DNA of 64,000 bases, taken from positions 15,198,606 through 15,262,605 of the forward strand of contig NC_135009.1 of the NCBI RefSeq assembly GCF_051020985.1, read 5' to 3'. This DNA comes from Nomia melanderi. Its lineage: Eukaryota; Arthropoda; Insecta; Hymenoptera; Halictidae. The notes under the pieces were generated by a model, which had not been told where the DNA came from, did not search any database, and worked only from the letters and a program-made list of their open reading frames with translations. Positions 55,769 through 64,000 of the stretch are shown in pieces. How positions within the stretch are numbered: the first letter of the stretch is position 1; every line of letters starts with the position of its first letter. A program made the position numbers and the translations under genes.

Positions 55769-58700
55769 TTAGACTCTCTGAATTTCAAACAACTTTACGT
55801 CAGTATCATACCAAATCGGTGGCTCAACGTTCCGCAAGTATATAACGCCCCACATGTACGTTCTGAACCAAGCAGTTGTGCCTGCGTTTGGTTGGTATCG
55901 TCTAATGAGGATGGGGTGTGGTACTGGTAACAATCCAACTAAAGTGCCGTGTTGTAGAAATTTCAAAATCTCACTTTCATCCGTTAGGCCTCTGAAAATT
56001 GAAAAGCATAAAAATCATTAGAGTAACATCACTCCGAAGAAATATTGAAAGGCAAACATTTTTTCTTACTTGTCGATACATATTTTTTCAACTTGAGGTA
56101 CAAGAACTTGAAGTAGTCTCATAATAGTTTGCAACGGAAGTTTACTTTTCCACTGGTACACCCATTCGCTGGAAGGGACCCACTGGTTTATACTGTTAGA
56201 CGCATTTGTGTGTTCTGAAACTCTAATGCCTCCTTTCTGTTGAATCAATGAAACAAGATACGAATGAATTACTTTATATACAAGAAGAAATATTAAGATA
56301 ATTAATTTTTTTACTGGTATAACAGAAGTTTTGACAGTAGCCGTTAAATCCTCTGAACTATCTGCATTACTCTGATGATTAGGTTTTGCTACTTCGACGC
56401 TCACCGATGGACTTAGCGGATGCGCAGACTCTTTCTCCGTCATTTTCTCAATGCCTATCAGAAATTATATCGTTAATCAGCATTCTAAGGAAATTAATCG
56501 ATGTAATAGAGTAAGTGAAATTTGCCTGGAGTTTCCAACAAAGATGCTTTCAATGTTCCAGGCTCTGCAGGCTGAGCAGGATGAGATCCTTCCATTGCTG
56601 CTTCATTCACATTTTCACTAGATGTACTGGCTGGCACGTGTCGACGTTGTCTCTTGCTGAGAGATTTTGCAATTGTGTTACAATCGCTCGGTAAATTTGC
56701 TAATGCATGAAACACTTGTCTCTTCCGTATTATTGTGTATACCAAATTACTGTTGCCATCGAATTGGTACTGATAACAGAAAATCTTTATTACACTGACT
56801 CAAGCAAGATTTATTTCGTTAAAAGAATGCACGACTCACCTGGATTATATTATTAAAAATTTCAAGGAGAAAGAATACTAAATGATGATTAGTAGGCGCT
56901 GAGAATAAAAACCATGGTGTACTAAATGCTTCGAGTAAATGCAGTAATTTCGTGCTAGCTACCATCGACAGTGTCTTAAGGTATGGGGAAACATTGACTA
57001 GAATTGTTAGTAAACAGTCAAATAAGGGCTGCAATCTTTGATGGCCAGTTGTGATTATCTTATAAAAAACGGTAACCAGCAAGTCAGCGTGTGTACCTGT
57101 AAACATTGTACAACTCAATGTTGCGTTTCAAAGAACTAACGTAATATTGTACAACCTGTAAAAACTGGAATGTCCATCGGTACTGTGGCGGTGTACGGCT
57201 TATTTAATCTGACACCGAAGTTGCGCTCTCCGCTCAGCAGAAGTAAAATAAACACACCAATGTGCATTAATCCAACTCGAGCTGCAACATTGTTTCAGTT
57301 GGTACGCATTAATGTATAATCGTTTTTGTAACTTTTAGAAACACGAATACCTACACTGATCCGCACGCGAATCATTTAAATGGTACAATATAGGTACCAA
57401 TACTTCAAGGACGTCCGAGCTTTTCAATACATAATATAAAAATTTCTTATTATAATCACACATCTTCCAAAAAAATACCAATAATTCTTGATGAAAGTGT
57501 ACTTTTTTGGTTGAGTTTGGTAGGTATGTTTGCATCAACGGATTATTCAGTAATCTCGTAATACCTTTCAGTACGAACTGAAAATCTACGAAAATAGTAA
57601 TTTTTATCTACTATTATAAACGTTTAATTAATATGCGTAAAGAAGCGCTACCTTCATCTCTATGAATACGACTTAAATAATTAATAAATAAATTATCTCC
57701 CAAGGTTCCTTCTTCTAATGGAGCACCACCGCTAGTGTCATGGTCTAATGTTACTATAAGAATTTGTAATGCAACGTCCACAAGAGGTTCCAAAGAGTCA
57801 GTAAATAATAAATGATTGTACGGTACTCCAAGTCCAACAGGATCATAGGCACACACTGTGTTCAGCAGTGATGTGAACATAGGTAAAGCATGCCTAGAAT
57901 CAATATAAAAATTTATTTAAATGAAAATTAAATTATACAATGAACCTATAGTAAAGATTGTTGTAAATTACCTATTTTCAGTACTAGTTAAATGCTGAAT
58001 CCATCTATTGGGTGTAATAGATAGATCCATGGGAGGATTGTACATGGTTTCACTGAAGCATGTCAGTAACAATTTCAATAACTCTGTTCTATTCGAGTCC
58101 AAAATTGGATATCTTGGAGGTGAATGGGCAAACCCAACACCAGCTTCCCAAATATATTCACAACTATCTATAGATTGCAGTTCCTCTGCTTTATCCTATG
58201 AGAAACGAAATGTTTTGAAATTATGTTGTCTTTTGAGTACAGGATAGTTTATACTTACAGGTCCAGACTTTCTATTTGTAGCTACTGTGAAGTCAGGACA
58301 AAACAACAAATCCTGAAATAGCAAAACAGTATAAGAGGTACTCCTAATGTAGAAAATATATGTTTTGTACTAATTTCATAAATAAATGATCTTACACAAA
58401 GCGCATTAAGTAATGAATGTGCCAATGGAACGCTCTCTTCATCTTCTTTACCAGGCAAGCTAGACCAAAAGAATCCTTTCCAATCGGGATCCTCAAAAAT
58501 GTATGGCAATAATCTTGTTAATAAGCGGCAACAATTTAAAACGGTTTGCTGTTCTCTCTGTGTTCTACAACTGTTGTCAACAGCTTTTACTAATTTCTCA
58601 ACCGCTTTGTAACATAATGTAGCTAAATTGCATGGTGCTTCTTCTCTTAATATACGAATTTCAGGTGCAGGAATTAAGGTAAATATATCTTGAACATTGG

Positions 58701-59053
58701 TTACATTTTCAGACCAAAATTGATCCCAGAACGTATCATCTGCAGCATCGATCACCTACAATTGGAAAAAGAGGTAATATTTTGTTTAACCTAAACCATA
58801 TTTATCAGAATACAGTGACATTGTGAAATACGTAATTTCGATTCTATTTGTAACACGGATATTTAATTAATAATTAATGTAAACGAAGTAATCTACATTA
58901 CAACCAACGTTTGTATATACTTGAATACGCTGAAACGTCAAACGCATCATATGCTTTCAAATTACGATAATAAACAACAATATGTACCTGTGTTTTCGAT
59001 GTCAATTGAACGACTGCTTTACGAAAGTTTAACTTTGTGTCAGCATTTCCCAT
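55769..59053 (-). CDS. HID1: HID1 (high-temperature dauer-like, Golgi peripheral protein)
   Basis: N-myristoylated peripheral protein of the medial/trans-Golgi needed for dense-core vesicle sorting. Minus-strand exons: 59053-58988, 58755-58396, 58312-58259, 58195-57972, 57893-57652, 57585-57355, 57281-57156, 57096-56840, 56769-56526, 56454-56315, 56236-56070 and 55991-55769, giving 777 aa, close to the usual length. It begins MGNADTKLNFRKAV, with Gly2 as myristoylation site. Highly conserved blocks include EYIWEAGVGFAHSP, TSLLNTVCAYDPVGLGVPYN, TYLPNSTKK, LLLLSGERNFGVRLNKPY, MDIPVFTGTHADLL, YQFDGNSNLVY, SKLPLQTIMRLLQVLVPQ and the C-terminus YDTDVKLFEIQRV. The intron after exon 9 uses a GC donor. 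The 78-nt intron 56314-56237 is open in frame. METTL2 lies upstream on the same strand. Confidence 0.97.
56237..56314 (-). other. In-frame, stop-free 78-nt intron of HID1 (exitron-like)
   Basis: It starts GTAAAA and ends CAACAG, so it looks like an ordinary short intron, and removing it gives the expected HID1 linker. Its length is 26 codons and it has no stop in the reading frame. If retained, it would insert a strongly hydrophobic segment (core LIILIFLLVY) after residue 648. Confidence 0.7.
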
Positions 59054-59486
59054 ATTGAAGTGTAATTCAGCAACTTATAGTTAATTATTTCAATATTGTA
59101 TTACAAAAATCACTTGTTTCACATTAAACAAGAACGATCACGGTCACCGCCATGTTTACATGCTGAATAGCAGAGCAGTGTTACCAATCAGAACTTATTC
59201 TATTCAGGCAACTTTATTACTGCGAGCATACGTACGAATCATTTTAAGTAGATTAATTTCTTTAAAATACTCCTATATAATTATATATTTTATTCGCTAG
59301 TAACATTTACAAAATATAGTAATCCGAACGTTAGATCATTTAACAAGTGATGTAGTAAAAAATGTATATTAAAAACATAAAATTACGGATTTACCGCTTA
59401 TAATGAAATAAATCATTTTTTCATAATTACAGCTCTTATGATACAGGAAAATATATTACACATGTGTACACTAAAGGGTATATTTT
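59054..59486. other. HID1 upstream region and METTL2 3' UTR
   Basis: 433 bp between two minus-strand genes. The sequence next to HID1 contains ACCGCCATGTTTAC at about 59147-59160, which resembles a YY1/Pho-type GCCAT core. The rest is AT-rich and probably holds the METTL2 polyA site. Confidence 0.5.
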
Positions 59487-60834
59487 TTATTTTCTGTATT
59501 TCCCCTGAATCCATACTCTGTACATTTTAAGCTGTTTTCCCCTGTTAATTTGTAATCTCTTGTCTACCAGGTTTTGCTCTTCCCTGAATGAACAGCTTGT
59601 GAACAAAGTTCTGACTTCTTCTACAAATAAGATGTTCAATATTTAAAATTAAGTAGATTCAATAATATTAATGTAACTACTTAAATATAATACCTTGTGT
59701 AAAAAAATACACTCTGGTTCCATCACCTCGAGCATAAAAGTTCTCTGCAAGACACCTGCCCTTTTTAAATCTCAGTTGTGCTAAATCATACCTTCCATAA
59801 TCTCTGAACAAGACTAGCCCACCTGGTTTCAAATATTTGTATACTTGTTGTATGACATGCTTCATTCTGTACATGAAATGCAATAATCCATAATTTGACT
59901 CCCTACTTTCATTGACACTATTATAAGAATCTAACTGAAGAAAGATACATACTTATCAGGATGTATCGCAGAGAGAACAAATATTAATATGATAATATCT
60001 AAGCTTTCAGGATCAAAAGGAGTTTCCCATTTGTCTTGTGTTACATCCAAGACAAATGCTTTACACCTGGATGTATTGTACGCAGCATTTTGTTTCAATA
60101 TGTCTATTGCTTTTGTAGAAAAGTCACAACAATATACAAATAAGTTTGGGTCTGTATTATACAAAAGTATCGGAAACACAGTGTTCCCTACCCCACAACC
60201 AATTTCCAAAATTTTATTTGCACTAGAAGTAGGAAGATCAAGAATTCTTATATATGATTCCGTGTTATCTTTATCTTCATCCGGTGTTGCACACCTCAAG
60301 GGTTGCTTAAAATCCTGTTTGACAGTATTTGCAGCCAGCTCTGGAAATTCAGTAAACAACCAATGCCTGTCTTTGAAAAATCTGAAAATACAATTGAAAC
60401 TACAGAAAACGAATATTTATGACAGTAAGTAATATAAGTTGCATATATAATTTATCAGCATACTTATTGTCATGAATCCCATAAAATTTGTCCCAATATT
60501 TATCAGCTTCTTGCTCAAATTCCGATATCTTTTCATCGGATAGGGTCACTACTGAATTCTCATTGATTTTTTGTTGAGCCAAGTTCTCCTGTTCCTTGTC
60601 CCATATAACATTGTCCCTTTAAATCAAGCACATAAATAATTTTCAAAACTAATTTATAGGTTAAAATTCATAAATCTGCGTAACCAATTTATTAACAACA
60701 CATCAAACAACGAAAGATCTCTACCATGCATTGTGTTGAAATACATTGTCATCGTCAGAGATAGTTCTGTTCCCAAATTGAGGTCTCTTTTCAATTGATT
60801 CGTCTGGTTTTACTTCTGTCACGCTCTCTTCCAT
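59487..60834 (-). CDS. METTL2: tRNA N3-methylcytidine methyltransferase METTL2
   Basis: SAM-dependent methyltransferase that makes 3-methylcytidine at position 32 of certain tRNAs (Thr and Arg types in animals and fungi). Minus-strand exons 60834-60725, 60616-60464, 60381-59953, 59866-59694 and 59620-59487 give 332 aa. The N-terminus (MEESVTEVKPDESIEKRPQF, FGNRTISDDDNVFQHNAWDN) and EADKYWDKFYGIHDN match METTL2/METTL6-type enzymes. The SAM-binding glycine loop is ILEIGCGVGNTVFP. Later blocks are YCCDFSTKAIDILKQN, HPDKMKHV, LKPGGLVLFRDYGRYDLAQL and the C-terminal block LVDKRLQINRGKQLKMYRVW. The last exon is easy to miss because it is short. The W-D-N-V block at the exon 1/2 junction favours METTL2/8 over METTL6. 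Confidence 0.95.
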
Positions 60835-63800
60835 CTTCGCTTCGCGCGCATTCGACAAACTGAACATGCATCGTTAGATCTCAATTCATCGAGAACTCGA
60901 AAGAATTGACCTCTCATAAAATAATAAATATTTTTCCAAAATGTACAGACAACAATAATACATTCTCTAACGTGATCTATAAAAATAAAGGATCGTCGGA
61001 AAATTTAAAGGCGTTACAAAATGTTTACATACTCGTTACAGTTCATTATATAATTGCAAATCAGACAAAGTTACTCGTAAGTTCCACATTTCAGGTGGTA
61101 CGATTTTAGTGTTACAAGCACTAACGATCACATGTTGACAGACATTTCTTTTTATTTTTACAAGTACATAGAGAGGAATCAGGACATCTCGTTTTTTTAT
61201 TGAATATAAAGGAATGACCCAACGCGAAACGAAATGTCTCATGGATCACCCTGCAGTAAGACTCACGGATCAACGACCTAGGAGGCTGATATAGGTTGAG
61301 GGCGCGTAGCATAAGGAAGCAGGATGGGTGTGACGCAGAGGGTGCAGGTTGAGGGTGGTACATTGCGTCATTGGATGATTGGTACCACAGGAACAAGTAG
61401 CATGCCTCTCTTTTTTTTCCTCTCTTTCCTCCGCGAATCGATACGATCCACGAATCTGCAAAAAAATTTCATTTGGCGTGGCAGACGAAAATAGAACTGA
61501 AACGGCCAACCACAATCGCGGACAGGCGTTTTAAAGGCACTTTTTAAAAAAGTTACATAACCCGAAACCCACGGTTTATGTAATATTTAGGTAGGTTATG
61601 TAACACGACGGATCGTCATACTTTTTTAGTTCACATCTCGTTCTCGAAACTCGAATGAATAAAATCAATTGCAAATTTCAGATCGATAGAGTTTTGCATT
61701 TGACATTATCGAGTTACGACGCTTTATTATCATCAATTTTTCATCGACAATAGAATTGATATGATGTTAAATGACCCTTCTTGTTTTGTAGGTTAGGACA
61801 AGTTGGAGGATTATCTTATCTGAGAATACGATAAAATACATTACACGGCCCTAGATATAGACTGTCGATGGCAACACGTTGCTAAGGGCTACAAGCTTCT
61901 TCTTCCGCTACTGCATGGTGCTTCATGCCTCGTCGTGGGTGGCTACTGTGATGTCCTAATCCCGCTAAGTCCCTAGGGGTGAGATCGATACATCCATGTC
62001 TCCCTTATGTTTTCATGGGGTTAGTACTCATTGATTTCCGCCGGTTTGAAAAATACTTTCCAGAAGCGACACGTAAGAATATTTTCTCGACGAGCAAGAA
62101 GGGGTAGCTAAAACCGGTAACGATCCACACGTTCACTGCTGAATGAAGATATCTTATTTTCTCCATACAGTGTACTCAAGATAAAACATATTATGATGAT
62201 GAATTTCAAGTTTCAAATTTCAACTATTAATAAATATATTTTTCCAGAAACAGACATGCGGACAGTTCCAAAGACATTCGCATGAATGCAAAGAAATTTG
62301 GGTTCAATCAAACTCCAACAAAGAGAAGAAGTCGTCCTGGCAGCGCTACATATTAAGAACTGGCTGGCACTAAGCGGGAAAAAAAGAGAAATGGAAAGAG
62401 AATGTACGCCACGCGAAATCGTGGTCTAAATCTTTCCATATTGCGCAGGCTGAATCCTCGTTCGAACAATTCTCCTCGAGGAATTCGCGGAAAGTGGAAG
62501 GGCTCGCGCGGACAAAGCAGCGGCGAGGAACATGCGCACAGACAGGCACGCGGAAACAAAAGATCCGAGCGGGTATTCGTACTCGCCGGCCGAAAAAGAA
62601 TTTCTCCGCGCGCGGATTATTCCGGGAAACGAATTGTCACGGATCGAAACGAGCCGAAGGGACCGAGCCGTGCGGGCCACGATCGAAACTGGAACCGGAT
62701 GCTCTAGTTCGCCGCACGATTTAGTCTCAATTGTCCCCGTGCGAACACTTTCTACCGTGACATTCGTTTCGCGAATCGCAGAGAAGCTCCGATTAATTAG
62801 AAAACTGGGCAGAGTTGGAACAAGGAAAGAAAGGGGTGGAGAAAGTTATATGGCCCTGCAACGTCAAGCTCCTAGATTTTTCTTGGTTGAAATTGAACGT
62901 TGCATAAAGTTGATTTGAAATCTCAAAACTCGAAATGATACGAAGTTTTCTTGTTTTCAAATATACCGTGTTCCGTCTAGCTTTAGTTTCTATACGCGTT
63001 CCCCCTCGACGCGTACACTCGTCACAGGTTGATCTCATTGTACAGATTTTTCAAAGTCCACAGTTAACCGGTCAACGGGGCTGCGCTCGCACGGGACGTC
63101 TGAGGCGATCGATTTTTCGTCTATCCGCATCTCGAATTCTCAACGTTCCGGCTGTTTATCATGTAAACGATAATTGCATTAGCTGTCGCGGTGCGACAGA
63201 TTTCTCCGACTTCGGGAAGGCACGCTGCGATCGAGGTTCGAAGACATATTCTACAATTTCTTCTGTCGTTCCTATAAGAATCGATGCTCGTTCATATAAA
63301 TCTTAGCTCGGCATTCAGAGACAACTAAACTATTCCATAAACCGTGCGTTAACCTGTTTCCAGTGCTCCCTGCGAAACGCCGGACAGCAAAGAATCGTGC
63401 GCAAAGTTCGACAAGTAAATCTCCGATTAAACGTCCGCGACTAATACCGTTGCAGCCGTGCATACATTAGTCTCCGAGGAGCCGCGAGTGTCCGAGTGCT
63501 CGCAGAGGATAGCGCGTGCAACGCGTGCACGTCTGCGTGCGTGTGTGCCTGGAAAGGGATGCAGAAAGGATGAGGAGACTGCGAGAAAGAGGGAAGCGGG
63601 AAAAGAAGGCGACAGAAAAAGATAAAAGCGCGGAGCGAGACGCGGGGGGACGGATGGAGGGAGAGGGAGAGGGAGAAAGAGGGACCGAGCGTGGCGCGAG
63701 GGGGATGGAGGAAGAGGGAGAGAGAGAGCGAGGCAGAAGCGAAGCGCGGAAAAGGGAGAAACGGCGAAGAGGGTGAGAGAGGGAGAGGAAGGAGAGTGTA

Positions 63801-64000
63801 GAGAACTCTGCGCGCCGCAGCGCTACGGGGTGGTTGCCCTCGTCTGCGCTTTGTGGGAAATGCCCGCTCAATAACGCGTAGGTCCTCGTCTGCCCCTTCT
63901 CACCCTCGGAAGCATCGCGGCAAGGGCCACTGCCCCAAAAGGCATGGCCATCCGTCGAACAACCCTTATCCCTCTGCTCTCTCCCTCCTCTATCCAGAAG
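60835..64000. other. Intergenic sequence to the right edge
   Basis: The METTL2 promoter should lie in the first few hundred bases. Beyond about 61150 I find no exon with family resemblance on either strand. From about 62350 the sequence is GC-richer with many short overlapping open frames. The last 600 bases include a long purine tract. It could be the start of another gene's promoter or first exon lying mostly outside the window. Confidence 0.55.
63555..63790. repeat. Purine-rich (GA/GGA) low-complexity tract
   Basis: The plus strand is almost all A and G over about 235 bases (units such as GAGAGGGAGAGGG). Long open frames on both strands here are composition artefacts. Confidence 0.9.

Noticed and set aside
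63467..63871. 134-codon minus-strand Ser/Arg/Pro-rich open frame and its plus-strand counterpart
   Set aside because: Both come from the purine tract; composition alone explains the lack of stops.
1..64000. tRNA genes, rRNA, CRISPR arrays, bacterial operons, integrated virus genes
   Set aside because: Looked for cloverleaf-like T-loop motifs, spaced direct repeats and viral-type polyproteins; found none that I can support by eye. A tRNAscan or blastx run would be decisive.

Overview
This is animal (eukaryotic) nuclear DNA: multi-exon protein genes with GT-AG introns, AT-rich spacers, microsatellites and many short inverted-repeat elements. The gene set and the compact introns point to an insect. 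A hymenopteran (bee- or wasp-like) genome is my inference from gene style, not something the sequence proves. I saw no bacterial, phage or intact viral genes, no tRNA or rRNA gene, and no CRISPR array. Exon models below were built by reading splice sites and checking codon phase across every junction. All closed without internal stops except for one start that remains a judgement call.

Layout. 1-1661 (+) is the 3' end of a BCR/ABR-type RhoGAP. 4628-8403 (-) is a MOXD1-like copper monooxygenase, convergent with it. 8404-21718 is a gene-poor stretch of repeats and decayed sequence. 21719-26487 (+) is a phospholipase B-like (lama/PLBD) protein. 27167-31693 (+) is ERCC6/CSB. 32388-34363 (-) is an NYN-domain ribonuclease of the ZC3H12/N4BP1 type. 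35670-46231 (+) is a ZAD zinc-finger locus in which one first exon precedes two complete, paralogous 3' modules of ten fingers each. 48055-49810 (+) is a cytosolic sulfotransferase. 49911-51349 (-) is the mitochondrial GTPase ERAL1. 52353-53320 (+) is a small two-helix membrane protein with PPxY motifs. 55769-59053 (-) is HID1, and 59487-60834 (-) is the tRNA m3C methyltransferase METTL2. 60835-64000 holds no gene I can support and ends in a GC-rich, purine-tract region.

The genes are mostly unrelated housekeeping functions (Rho signalling, transcription-coupled repair, mitoribosome assembly, secretory-granule biogenesis, tRNA modification) and do not form one pathway. The items most worth a second look are the shared-exon ZAD locus, a 78-nt stop-free intron inside HID1 that would encode a hydrophobic insert if retained, a threefold 45-bp coding repeat in ERAL1, two GC-AG introns, a missing cysteine at the expected nucleophile site of the PLBD protein, possible SUMO-interaction motifs in the NYN ribonuclease, and at least five families of short inverted-repeat elements all bounded by TTAA.
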